NCBI GenBank assembly: GCA_944989445.1
Contig: CALYLW010000281.1
Coordinates: 344,824-408,823 of the forward strand
Length of the DNA stretch: 64,000 nt
DNA from: Ampullaceana balthica
Taxonomy: Eukaryota; Mollusca; Gastropoda; Lymnaeidae
Reading direction: 5' to 3'
Shown: positions 53,126-64,000 of the stretch, piece by piece
Layout of the letters: every line of letters begins with the position of its first letter
Numbering within the stretch: position 1 is the first letter of the stretch
Notes under the pieces: generated by a model
Database searches by the model: none
Seen by the model: only the letters and a program-made list of their open reading frames with translations
What the model was told of the DNA's origin: nothing
Made by a program: the position numbers and the translations under genes

Positions 53126-53860
53126 TTGGGTTCCAAGGTCTCAAATACATTGTCCATTGAAGAGGAAATAAACAGTAGAATTGGCAAGGCAGCTGCCACA
53201 ATGGCTAAATTAAGCAAACGGGTCTGGCAAAACACTAAGTTAACAGAGAAAACCAAACTGTGTGTCTATAGAGCCTGCGTCATTAGTACACTGCTATACT
53301 GGAGCGAGACATGGACCACTTATACATCCCAAGAGCGCAAGCTTAATAGCGTCCACTTGAGATGCCTGCGACGCATCCTAGGCATTAAATGGCAAGACAA
53401 GGTGCCTAATACTGAGGTCCTAATGCGCGCCAATACCCAAAGCATGTTCTCAATCCTTATTGAAAGACGCCTGAGATGGCTAGGACATGTTGAAAGAATG
53501 AGCCCTGGCCGAATCCCCAAGGACCTGCTATATGGAGAACTGGCATCGGGAAAGAGGAAGATAGGTCGCCCATGTCTGCGATTTAAAGATGTCTGCCAAA
53601 GGGACATGAAAGCAGCCAGAATACGCACAAACGACTGGGAGTGTAAGGCAGAAGACCGATCTATGTGGCGCACAGTTGTCAAAGAAGGCGTCATAGTAGC
53701 CGAGGAGCGAAGGATGGAGGAGGCTACAGAATGAAGAGCTAGGCGAAAGGCCAAAACATTTGGTAGCACAGAATTCGTTTGTAAAAGCTGTGGTAAAGAC
53801 TGTCACTCAAGGTTAGGACTGCACAGCCACTCGAGGAAATGCAACCCAACTCAACAGTGA
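53126..53860 (+). pseudogene. LINE 3' fragment (post-RT and zinc finger), one in-frame stop
   Basis: The frame reads KVSNTLSIEEEINSRIGKAA, LNSVHLRCLRRILGIKWQDK, RRLRWLGHVERMSPGRIPKD, then VVKEGVIVAEERRMEEATE and TGA at about 53732. The same frame continues to the finger CKSCGKDCHSRLGLHSHSRK. RT is absent (5'-truncated). Very close to 26707-27292. Confidence 0.88.
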
Positions 53861-54286
53861 TGCCCCATCGTCTCGCGAGGCGGAAGGATGCCGATATATT
53901 TGGACCAAACTATGAGATGGGTAATTGAACACAAATTTTTAATTCATTTGTACTACATTTACATTGTCGATCGTTGTTTGGTAGTAACTGTCTTGAGTAG
54001 TAAACCGTGATGACAAATTATGTCATTGTTACTAACTTCCAATAGACAATATTTAACGGCGCCTACCAATTGTTAAAAAAATTATTAAATATCTACAAGA
54101 CTTTCCCCCCATGCTGAAGTGAAAACCAAGAATCAAAATTAATGGTCAACGTAACAGCTGTGATGGATGAACTGTATACTTTGTCATCATTTAAAACAGG
54201 GCTCTGGTCTTACCACTGCAATAATTAACTGCATGCATTTAAAAATTATCATCAGTCCCATGGGGGCGGGCATGGACTTATACTCA

Positions 54287-54490
54287 GGGCCGCGGTGGTC
54301 TAGCGGTAGCGCGCTGGACTGCCGAACCGAGGTAGAAGAGAGTCGCGGGTTCTATTCTCGGTGCTGGCAAGGCCCCCGGGGCATTGTGCTGGCCACACAA
54401 TCCCTTGCTCGTTGGTGGTGGCTAAATAAAACTTGTGAACGCTACTTAACTTGCCCCATAGTCCGTCATGGTCTGGAAAGGGGGTTATAT
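54287..54490 (+). mobile_element. tRNA-derived SINE, family A, best-preserved copy
   Basis: The head GGGCCGCGGTGGTCTAGCGG then TAGCGCGCTGGACTGC; the B-box region is GCGGGTTCTATTCTC. The body ends GTCATGGTCTGGAAAGGGGG and then an AT-rich tail. Confidence 0.87.
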
Positions 54491-54602
54491 TAATTATTAT
54501 ATATATTGTTATATAAATGATACTTGTTTTGACTTTGCTGTCATGGCTGTAAACTTTTTCATGCTGTTGGCCAGTTTTTAAGGGACCTTTGTCTAATTTT
54601 TT

Positions 54603-55812
54603 AATCTGAACATTTGACAAGTGTGTAATTTAGAATCAAGTCAATCTGAACATTTGACATGTGTGTAATGTAGAATCAAGTCAATCTGAACATTTGACGA
54701 GTGTGTAATGTAGAATCAAGTCAATCTGAACATTTGACGAGTGTGTAATGTAGAATCAAGTCAATCTGAACATTTGACGAGTGTATAAAGTAGAATCAAG
54801 TCAATCTGAACATTTGACGAGTGTGTAATGTAGAATCAAGTCAATCTGAACATTTGATGAGTGTGTAATGTAGAATCAAGTCAATCTGAACATTTGACGA
54901 GTGTGTAATGTAGAATCAAGTCAACCTGAACATTTGACGAGTGTGTAATGTAGAATCAAGTCAATCTGAACATTTGACGAGTGTGTAATGTAGAATCAAG
55001 TCAATCTGAACATTTGACGAGTGTGTAATGTAGAATCAAGTCAATCTGAACATTTGATGATTGTGTAATGTAGAATCAAGTCAATCTGAACATTTTACAA
55101 GTGTGTAATGTAGAATCAAGTCAATCTGAACATTTGACGATTGTGTAATGTAGAATCAAGTCAATCTGAACATTTGACAAGTGTGTAATGTAGAATCAAG
55201 TCAATCTGAACATTTGACAAGTGTGTAATGTAGAATCAAGTCAATCTGAACATTTGACGAGTGTGTAATGTAGAATCAAGTCAATCTGAACATTTGACGA
55301 GTGTGTAATGTAGAATCAAGTCAATCTGAACATTTGACGAGTGTGTAATGTAGAATCAAGTCAATCTGAACATTTGACGAGTGTGTAATGTAGAATCAAG
55401 TCAATCTGAACATTTGACGAGTGTGTAATGTAGAATCAAGTCAATCTGAACATTTGACAAGTGTGTAATGTAGAATCAAGTCAATCTGAACATTTGACGA
55501 GTGTGTAATGTAGAATCAAGTCAATCTGAACATTTGACGAGTGTGTAATGTAGAATCAAGTCAATCTGAACATTTGACGAGTGTGTAATGTAGAATCAAG
55601 TCAATCTGAACATTTGACGAGTGTGTAATGTAGAATCAAGTCAATCTGAACATTTGACGAGTGTGTAATGTAGAATCAAGTCAATCTGAACATTTGACGA
55701 GTGTGTAATGTAGAATCAAGTCAATCTGAACATTTGACGAGTGTGTAATGTAGAATCAAGTCAATCTGAACATTTGACGAGTGTGTAATGTAGAATCAAG
55801 TCAATCTGAAGT
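54603..55812. repeat. 40-bp minisatellite, about 30 highly uniform copies
   Basis: Its unit includes AATCTGAACATTTGACGAGT then GTGTAATGTAGAATCAAGTC. Right-hand units are almost identical; the left-hand ones carry more changes (TTTAG, TATAAAG). Confidence 0.95.
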
Positions 55813-56112
55813 ATGTCTAGAAATTCCTAAGCTCTGCTTGAGATTGTTTGTTTGTTTTTTGCTCTTGTACCGGTAGTATAGCTGGTCTTTTTTTTCAAAA
55901 CTCTTTTTTGTTCTTGTACCGTTACAAATGCTGGTCTTTTTTTGTCTAAACTGTTCTGTTACCTCATAAATCGGACTGATATTTTGAAAAAAATGTTTCT
56001 TTATATTTATTCTCTATTTCTATGTGTGTGTTATTTGTTGATTATTTAAAATGTTTGTTTTTTATGGTGCTAATGAAATCAATAAATGATAAGTTATAAC
56101 TATTATGTCAGT

Positions 56113-56634
56113 GTATATTTGTTATGAAGGTTTGAAAGACGGTCACATATTAAGTATATTTGTTATGAAGGTTTGAAAGACAGTCACATATTAAGTATAT
56201 TTGTTATGAAGGTTTGAAAGACGGTCACATATTAAGTATATTTGTTTTGAAGGTTTGAAAGACGGTCACATATTAAGTATATTTGTTATGAAGGTTTGAA
56301 AGACGGTCACATATTAAGTATATTTGTTATGAAGGTTTGAAAGACGGTCACATATTAAGTATATTTGTTTTGAAGGTTTGAAAGACGGTCACATATTAAG
56401 TATACTTGTTTTGAAGGTTTGAAAGACGGTCACATATTAAGTATATTTGTTATGAAGGTTTGAAAGACGGTCACATATTAAGTATATTTGTTATGAAGGT
56501 TTGAAAGACGGTCACATATTAAAGACGGTCACATATTAAAGACGGTCACGTATTAAGTATATTTGTTATGAAGGTTTGAAAGACGGTCACATATTAAAGA
56601 CGGTCACATATTAAAGACGGTCACGTATTAAGAA
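56113..56634. repeat. 41-bp minisatellite, about 11 copies, with a 17-bp sub-repeat at its right end
   Basis: Its unit includes GTATATTTGTTATGAAGGTT then TGAAAGACGGTCACATATTAA. From about 56519 the short unit AAAGACGGTCACATATT is itself repeated. Confidence 0.92.
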
Positions 56635-58185
56635 AGAGTTGTTTGAAAATATCTTTACAAAATTCTTGATTGTATATTTTAATGTTTATTCCTTTAAAAA
56701 GCATATGAACAGGTTTATATGTACTTGCACATGAAAAATAACTCAACAATTATCTTTTAATACATATATATGTTATCAAGTGTCAAAAAAAAATTTCAAA
56801 GCTTATCTGAATTTTATTATTTTTTAAAAATAATTTCTTAAAGATTCTAGAGACATTCCATAATAACAAGATTGTCTTTCCCTGGTGTAAGACCTCAGAC
56901 CACTCCCATTCTGATCAGTCACAGTTTTGATATCTATAAATATGAGACATTTATCATATCCGTTGAAATTATCTTTTGTAAGACCTTATAGAAGACTCAT
57001 AGGTCTTAACGTTAAATTATGATGTTTGAGAATATTTGTTATTTTATCTTAGTTATCCTTTTCTTATAGTGGCCTGCCTACTTATCCTTTCAAGTACGTG
57101 AAAGTTTCACCAGAAAAGACTATCACAAAGCCATTGATTTTCAATTGCTGTTTACTTACACATGGCTTTGTGGGGAGATTTTAACATTGAAAACAGAAAT
57201 TGTATCAAATAAGTCAGTTTGAACTGAATAACTTATCACTCATCAAAACTAGTTGAAATTATTCTTTTTCCCCGCCACTCACAATAATTATAAAATAAAA
57301 AATTTGAACTTTTTGAAAACTCTAACATTGTGTGAATGACGACATTCCTAATGTGTAGTAAGATGACATTCTTTCAAAAATAGTTTGAGATCCACCTGAA
57401 TAAGAGCTGTTAAACCTATTTTTTCTTTACTTTTTTTACAATTTGTATCACATAATTTTTTTAGTAAGTATTATTCCATCAATAGTATCCCGATTTAAAA
57501 ATAAACTATTAATTATGGTCTGTTTTATTTCTGTATAGATCAATTTGTTGTTTACAAAATTTTCAAAATTCCAATAAAATAATGTCCATTGCACTGTTGT
57601 AATTTTAGTTTTACCAGACACAGTATTGAGTTTTAATACTTTTAAATTTATTACGTTCTTTTGTGTATCATGAAAATATTATTTTGAATGCGGTAATTTT
57701 ATTATCAGAAACTAAAATCAGAAAATGTAATCCAAGATTTCTTTTTTGTAAAGACATTTTTTTTTGCTGTTTTGCCCCTAGATTGCAACATGCAAACTCT
57801 TAAATAAAATTTACTAAATAGTTTTTACTCAAACCAATAAACATATTTTGTTTGTCATTCTCCATAGTGCATTTAAAATCCAGTAAATTATAACCGAAAT
57901 TTTAAACAAATTTTATGGGAAATTACATACACAATTATAAAACTATTCGTATTTTGAAACATCATTAAAAGCACTTCTCAGTTACTTTCCAGAACAGTAT
58001 TTAAATTTTTAATTTATAAATCTGAGTATCATTGAAGTATCATTGATTTTATCTTCCTTTTGTAAACATTATATTAAACTTATTTAAAAAACGGTTACCA
58101 TTTGAAGTAAACTTATGTGGCTGTATATGTTTTCTCTATATTCATTTATATATTCTTTTATTCTAGCTAAAGAACATCATCTGTT
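56635..58185. other. Noncoding AT-rich stretch
   Basis: No open frames with family motifs, no clear repeat. Confidence 0.6.
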
Positions 58186-58398
58186 GTCATGTGTCAATCT
58201 CTCTGGGATTTACTGTCATTGTCATGTGTCAATCTCTCTGGGATTTACTGTCATTGTCATGTGTCAATGTCTCTGGGATTTACTGTCATTGTCATGTGTC
58301 AATGTCTCTGGGATTTACTGTCATTGTCATGTGTCAATGTCTCTGGGATTTACTGTCATTGTCATGTGTCAATGTCTCTGGGATTTACTGTCAACAGT
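58186..58398. repeat. 35-bp minisatellite, 6 copies
   Basis: Its unit includes GTCATGTGTCAATGTCTCTG then GGATTTACTGTCATT. False open frames result in three registers. Confidence 0.93.
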
Positions 58399-58599
58399 TA
58401 ATGTATCTTTGAGGATCATGGGAAAACTGCTGTAATATTTTACACATAAGTTACAAATATTGAAACAAAGTATAGAAACAATTTTGCTACATATTAATCC
58501 AATCCATGTTACTGAATTCTAAATAAAATTGCCTTCTTAGTATGATTTGGAACTGCATGTTTACAACTAAGTTGACATGTACTATCATATGTTATCCAT

Positions 58600-58715
58600 T
58601 GATTGACAACAAATTGTGAGAAACTGTTTGCTGTCCATTGATTGACAACAAATTGTGAGAAACTGTTTGCTGTCCATTGATTGACAACAAATTGTGAGAA
58701 ACTGCTTGCTGTTTC
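58600..58715. repeat. 39-bp minisatellite, 3 copies
   Basis: Its unit includes TCCATTGATTGACAACAAAT then TGTGAGAAACTGTTTGCTG. Confidence 0.88.
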
Positions 58716-59114
58716 TATCAACTCATGCCATTCAATATTCTTATCTATACATAACATACAGAAGGTGTTGAAATAAATTTACGAGTGTTTCACAAAGATG
58801 GCTATTGTATCCGTTTTTAAGTTCACTTTTTTTTGTTATAATATAAGTAAGAGTCTAACTATGGAGCCTTGATATATAACATTGATGATCAAGACAGAAT
58901 AATTTACTGGAATGTGTTCTATTGTCGTCAGACAATTCCAATGAGGATTAGGTCGCCGATAATATTTAAACCAGATGGAGATAACAGTTAAATCAGATGA
59001 CACTGACACATGAAAGTCCCGCAACACCTGTGCTTACAGGGACACATATAAGCCCCGCAACTCGAGCTCAATGAAAACCAAAAAAAAACAACTGGTCATC
59101 AGTTTTTGTTGTTG

Positions 59115-59345
59115 GTTGGCTTCCTTATGTCTCGTAAGACGACGGAAGTTTCTGTGCTTCTGTGGGATCCTCGCGCATGGCCATGCAGCTTTTGCTGTGG
59201 CTGTACAAGCCCACTCGCGAATGGCAGCCTTTGCCGCACTTCTGACACTGAAAGGCAGCACCTGTGGTTGGCTGAATTTCTCTCCTTTTCCTCTTTTGGC
59301 GGTCCGCGTCTGCGACCTGCCGCTGGTCTCTTTCTCCTGCTTCTA
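59115..59345 (-). pseudogene. LINE 3' terminal zinc-finger fragment
   Basis: The minus strand reads REIQPTTGAAFQCQKCGKGC then HSRVGLYSHSKSC and EAQKLPSSYE. The CxxCxxxCHSRxGLxSHxxxC layout is the tail seen in the other LINE fragments here. Nothing upstream survives. Confidence 0.78.
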
Positions 59346-60107
59346 GCCCGTCAGTCAGTCAGTTACAATCCGCTTATTGCATCGCGCATGTATATTTAGA
59401 AGACCTTGGAATATAACTTTCAAACATTAATAGATTGTGTATCGTTAATAGTAATAGTCAAAACTTTCCGGAAAAGCAAATAAAGTTCAATGATTCATAC
59501 ACAGAATTAAAATGCTCTTCCGGGAATTTGAAGTTAAAACAAACATGAAAGTCTTTCTTTGAGTTGGTATTGACTTTAAAGACCCATTCAATTCTTGCGT
59601 GAAAGAAAATAAAAGCAGAAAGTTGGGGGGGGGGAGGGAGGACGTCTTTGCTGAATGCAGTTCAAGTCAGAGTTTCGTGGTCTTGTCAAATTAGAGATTT
59701 ACACAGGAAGAATTTTTATTCTGGTATGAAATGATCTTAACACTCAAACATTTTATCTAACTGATTTCCAGAACATAGCTCCTGGTTTAATTAAGATAGT
59801 AGCCTTCCCAAAATGTGTTCTTAATTTTATTTTTAAAAACTTAGAACAAATGTTTAATTATAATAATGTTAAGTTATGAATAGAGATATTTTTCATGTTA
59901 AAAAAATTGACATGTAGTTTCAATGACAAAGGGAGACCATCTTGAAAATAAAAACTAATCGTAGCGTTATCAAATTAAACATACAAGCTCACAGTTTCAG
60001 ATTGATTTTGAAACTTTTAGTATGTTAAGCACGGCCAGCCAGCACTACTGAAGCCTCTGCACGAACTCATATGCGATTGCTGGGAACGCGGTCACATCCC
60101 ACAGGAC

Positions 60108-60884
60108 ATGCGTGACGCCAAAATAGTTACGCTTTATAAGAACAAAGGAGATCGCAGCGATTGCAATAACTATCGTGGTATCTCCTTACTGAGTATTGTG
60201 GGAAAGGCTTTTGCCAGAGTGATCCTTGCACGCCTGCAAATTCTGGCGCAAAATGTCTACCCAGAATCACAATGCGGTTTTCGGGCTGGCCGGTCAACAA
60301 TGGACATGATCTTCTCACTCCGTCAGCTACAAGAGAAATGTCGGGAGCAACAGAAAGCCCTCTTTGTTGCCTTCATAGATCTAACAAAGGCATTTGACCT
60401 GGTCAGCCGCGAGGGTCTGCTACGTATATTGGAAAAAATAGGATGCCCGCCGCGGCTTCTCTCCATCATCGAGTCCTTCCACACCAATATGCACAGCACA
60501 GTGCTCTTCGATGGTGCCACCTCAGAACCCTTCCCAGTCTGTAGCGGAGTCAAACAGGGTTGTGTACTGGCTCCAACACTCTTCGGTATCTTTTTCTCGA
60601 TGCTACTGCGTCATGCATTCGAGGACTGTTTCGAGGGTGTAAACGTCCATACCAGGGCGGATGGAAATCTGTACAACATCAGCCGTCTCCGTGCAAAGAG
60701 GAAAGTGGAAAATGTTTTAATTAGAGAGCTGCTCTTCGCGGATGACGCAGCCCTTACCTCACATTCAGAGATAGGTCTCCAACTTTTGGTCGACAAGTTC
60801 TCAGAGGCATGCAAAGATTTTGGTCTAACGATTTGGTCTAACGATAAGCCTCAAAAAGACCAACATTATGAGACAAGGAACTGA
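60108..60884 (+). pseudogene. LINE reverse transcriptase, frameshifted by a 13-bp duplication
   Basis: RT blocks: MRDAKIVTLYKNKGDRSDCN, RGISLLSIVGKAFARVILAR, ESQCGFRAGRSTMDMIFSLR, FIDLTKAFDLV, SGVKQGCVLAPTLFGIFF, and LLFADDA. Just after ACKDFGL, the 13 bases TTTGGTCTAACGA are present twice in tandem (about 60822-60847) and shift the frame. Coding appears to begin upstream (LKPLHELICDCWERGHIPQD). Confidence 0.9.
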
Positions 60885-61615
60885 CTGCTTCCCAGCAATC
60901 TCCATTGAGGGAAACACCTTGGATGTCGTCGATGATTTTACCTACCTTGGCAGTAACATCACAAGCACACTCTCCCTGGAAAAGGAAATTGAAACCAGAA
61001 TCGGCAAGGCTTCATCATTAATGGCTAGGCTGAATAAAAGAGTGTGGAACAATGCACAGCTCACTGCTAGGACAAAAATCACTGTGTACCAGGCCTGCGT
61101 GCTCAGCACACTCCTCTATGGCAGCGAGTGCTGGACGACCTATGCCAAACAAACAAAGCAACTCAAACAGCTTCCACTTACGATGCTTGCGCAGGATTCT
61201 GCACATCAAGTGGCAGGACAAGATAACGAATGTCGAGGTAATCAGAAGGAGTCATATGCTGAGCATGCACTCAATCCTGAGTGAGAGGCGCCTGCGGTGG
61301 CTGGGACATGTCCGCAGGATGAACTCGGAGCGCATTCCAAGAGCCCTGCTTTACGGTGAGCTGGCAACTGGTGTGCGGAAGAGAGGACGCCCCTGCTTGC
61401 GCTTCAAGGATGTCTGCAAGAAAGACATGAGTCTGGCGCAGATAGACCATAAAACGTGGGAAACCATTGCTGAGGAACGCACCTCCTGGCGGGCTAAAGT
61501 ACGCGAGGGCATCCAAGCCGCGGAAGCTTCCCTTACAGTCAAGAGCGAGGAGAAAAGGGCCAGGAGAAAGGGGAAGGGGGGCAGAGGAGCAGGAGGAAAC
61601 GCCATCATCCCATGA
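60868..61615 (+). pseudogene. LINE post-RT region, two frames
   Basis: First frame: GNTLDVVDDFTYLGSNITST and LYGSECWTTYAKQTKQL. After a second break near 61160: NSFHLRCLRRILHIKWQDK, RRLRWLGHVRRMNSERIPRA, RPCLRFKDVCKKDM and a Lys/Arg-rich end. The terminal Cys/His finger of its relatives is missing. Confidence 0.87.
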
Positions 61616-61868
61616 GGATGGACGGATGCCATATATATATGAGTATGTTAAGAGGTAATGCGCTAGTTTAAATTGTTTCAAATAAGTTGTAAAAACAAAA
61701 CAAAAAAATACTTCTTTTATTTTTTTTAAGTTTTGACATTGGCATTGGAAGAAAACGCTATAAAATGTATTACAGGACAAATACTTCTTCACTGAGCTAT
61801 CCCCGCCTTATTACATGTCGTATGGTATTAACCGTATTTTAACTGCAATAGTTCATATTACTTTAAAA

Positions 61869-62664
61869 TAGGGCTGCGGAAATTAATGATTAACTTCTCG
61901 ATTAACGGTTAAAAAAAATTTTAACGATTAATCGACCCACCACTTCTAAATGTACTGGAAGTAAAAAAAGTAAAATATTTCGGCCGATAAATATAAACTA
62001 ATTTCTGGACGATTACATGAACATTTTGGTGTTAAACTATTGACTGACGTGAATGTTCAAAATGTTGATATAGGTTATTGTGTCCATTGAGAGAAATCGT
62101 TTACCTACCATGCAATGTTCCCTCTAAATCTAAGCTTCATTGGTCCGTGTGCAAAGTTTTTAAAAATACTCGTGTGCAAAGTTAGTTGCGCAACGTCCAT
62201 TTTTTGTGCAATATTTTACAAAATTTGCTACGCGGTGATTCTAAACTCCTGCGTGGTGTCGGTCAAATAGCTGCGCTGCTTAAAGGGAACATTGCTACCA
62301 TGGTTCTAACACTTCGCTTACATACCACCTGCAAACAAAACATCCACTACAGTATCAGAAACTTCAGCTGAGACAATCTAAAGCCATGTGAACGATTGTT
62401 CAGCTAGGCTGGTTATATTGTCAATAGGACCCGCTCATCACTTGAACCAAATAATGAATACACTTGTCTGTTTGCGTTGTTGGTTTAAAGATGTCATATA
62501 AAGAAGACATTACAGTGTTATTTCGATTTTCGACAAGTATTTTTATAAATGTTACTTATGACACCATAAATTAAATTTTTTGGCTTTAATCGAAATAAAT
62601 GATTAATTAATCGCTAATTATCAAAAGTTAACTATTAAATTTAAATTAATCGTTAACAGCCCTA
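61869..62664. mobile_element. hAT-like element, 796 bp, perfect 8-bp target duplication
   Basis: Ends TAGGGCTGCGG... and ...CAGCCCTA with CTTTAAAA at 61861-61868 and 62665-62672. ATTAATCG-type sequence is found near both ends. Noncoding. A second element is nested at 62113-62294. Confidence 0.9.
62113..62294. mobile_element. MITE of the TGTTCCCTCTAA family, nested, perfect 8-bp target duplication
   Basis: Begins CAATGTTCCCTCTAA and ends TTAAAGGGAACATTG. CTACCATG is at 62105-62112 and 62295-62302. It is younger than the element it sits in. Confidence 0.92.
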
Positions 62665-62974
62665 CTTTAAAATATATATTAATTTTTGTAATTAGTTTAA
62701 TTGAAAGAAAATTATTTTTAAAATGTTAAATTCTACACGTGGTCTGCTATTGAGATCGAATTCTTGTCCGTTGACGAGAAGAGACGGCGCATTCTATCAG
62801 TTAGTTGGCTCAATTTTGTAAAGCAGATATTAAAATACCATTACAGCGCTACATACGTTTTAAATACGTTTTTATATGTAATAATATATTATTACCATTT
62901 TTATTGTTATTAATTCATAATGGTTGATTTATTTATTGTCATCGGACATCTGTATTTAAGCGAAATCTCAGCAA

Positions 62975-63606
62975 TTGGAACACGGAAAGTAGGTCAACTA
63001 TTGATTACAATGACTGGACCACGGAAAGTAGGTCAACTATCGATTACAATGATTGGACCACGGAAAGTAGGTCAACTATTGATTACAATGATCGGACCAC
63101 GGAAAGTAGGTCAACTATTGATTACAATGATTGGACCACGGAAAGTAGGTCAACTATTGATTACAATGATTGGGCCACGGAAAGTAGGTCAACTATTGAT
63201 TACAATGATTGGACCACGGAAAGTAGGTCAACTATTGATTACAATGATTGGACCACGGAAAGTAGGTCAACTATTGATTGCAAAATTTGGATCACGGAAA
63301 GTAGGTGAACTATTGATTACAATGTTTGGACCACGGAAAGTAGGTCAACTATTGATTACAATGATTGGACCACGGAAAGTAGGTCAACTATTGATTGCAA
63401 AATTTGGATCACGGAAAGTAGGTGAACTATTGATTACAATGTTTGGACAACGGAAAGTAGGTCAACTATTGATTACAATGATTGGACCACGGAAAGTAGG
63501 TCAACTATTGATTACAATGTTTGGACCACGGAAAGTAGGACAACTATTGATTACAATGTTTGGACCACGGAAAGTAGGTGAATTATTTATCACAATGTTT
63601 AGACCA
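62975..63606. repeat. 39-bp minisatellite, about 16 copies
   Basis: Its unit includes GGACCACGGAAAGTAGGTCA then ACTATTGATTACAATGATT. A 235-codon open frame runs through because 39 is a multiple of three. I do not call it a gene, though the frame starts with a single-copy lead (from 62920) and has no interruptions. Confidence 0.88.
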
Positions 63607-63941
63607 GGACCAAATACAAACAGTTAAGGTAAATAATTTTGTTTAGCATCGTTGAATTTAAAAAAACATTGAAAAGTAGTCCAGTTTCTGTAACCTTGAC
63701 AACCTGGCCGGTTACTGTAACATTGAGTAAATTCTGTCTTCCTTAGTTATCCCCCCTCTCCCACGCCCAGCCCTGTCATCTTTAGTCTTGAAAAAGTAAA
63801 CTTTTCTTTAAAGTACGACTAGCGGAACATCCAACTGACCTCTTGACCGAGATTGTCTCACACCTTAACCACCACTACATCTTTTAAATATGCATATTTC
63901 ATGCCTCCCCCCACACCCCACCTCCCACACACCCCCGCACA

Positions 63942-63946
<5 letters not shown>

Positions 63947-63990
<44 letters not shown>
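63947..63990. repeat. (CA)n microsatellite
   Basis: About 22 AC dinucleotides after a C-rich stretch (63906-63946). 63607-63946 has no gene. Confidence 0.97.
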
Positions 63991-63993
<3 letters not shown>

Positions 63994-64000
63994 AGTTTTA

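Larger units (their letters stand above)
60028..61660 (+). mobile_element. LINE, 5'-truncated, with reverse transcriptase
   Basis: This is a 1.6-kb copy; RT and post-RT regions lie in three frames. It ends with GATGGACGGATGCCATATAT, similar to the 3' ends near 26690 and 53890. 59346-60027 upstream holds nothing recognised. Confidence 0.87.

Noticed and set aside
54603..55812. CRISPR-like array
   Set aside because: Units follow each other without spacers and the window is clearly eukaryotic.
59071..59399. 91 and 97-codon plus-strand frames
   Set aside because: Shadows of the minus-strand LINE zinc-finger fragment.

Overview
This is a eukaryotic (metazoan) window. It is AT-rich and full of introns, and two large split genes lie head to head. 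Both resemble human endosomal-trafficking genes. Repeat content (several tRNA-derived SINE families, hAT-like and pogo/Tigger-like DNA elements, 5'-truncated LINEs with zinc-finger tails, and many minisatellites) suggests an invertebrate, probably a lophotrochozoan such as a gastropod mollusc. The species call is inference; the gene calls are much firmer.

Minus strand, 21513 down to 379 and beyond the left edge: a synergin gamma (SYNRG) orthologue. I assembled 17 coding exons by hand from splice sites and reading phase. They give 1305 codons without a stop, and the 3' end is outside the window. The product has a split EH domain (exons 9-10) and a string of acidic-phenylalanine motifs of the kind that bind the AP-1 gamma ear.

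Plus strand, 24082 to 50432: an ANKRD27 (Varp) orthologue in 26 coding exons, 1617 codons plus stop. It has the Varp N-terminus, a VPS9 Rab-GEF domain, two ankyrin blocks and two CHPLCxCxxC zinc-fingernail motifs (the VPS29/retromer-binding type). The final exon is a 633-codon low-complexity tail that carries twelve 15-residue repeats. The two start codons are about 2.6 kb apart. Between them lies a noncoding foldback element with 175-bp inverted arms and a perfect 8-bp target duplication.

The most unusual feature is the minisatellites. At least eleven exon-intron junctions have a tandem array inside the junction or within about 50 nt of it. At five of these the repeat unit includes the splice site itself. 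ANKRD27 exon 15 is extreme: about 23 copies of its own 3' splice site lie upstream and seven copies of its own 5' splice site lie at its downstream edge. Where I traced the frame, use of a decoy site leads to an early stop. A Tigger-like element also sits exactly in a copy of that same acceptor.

From 50433 to 64000 I see no further host gene. The region holds the probable ANKRD27 3' UTR, minisatellites (the largest is about 30 copies of 40 bp at 54603-55812), LINE fragments, nested hAT-like elements and a terminal CA microsatellite.
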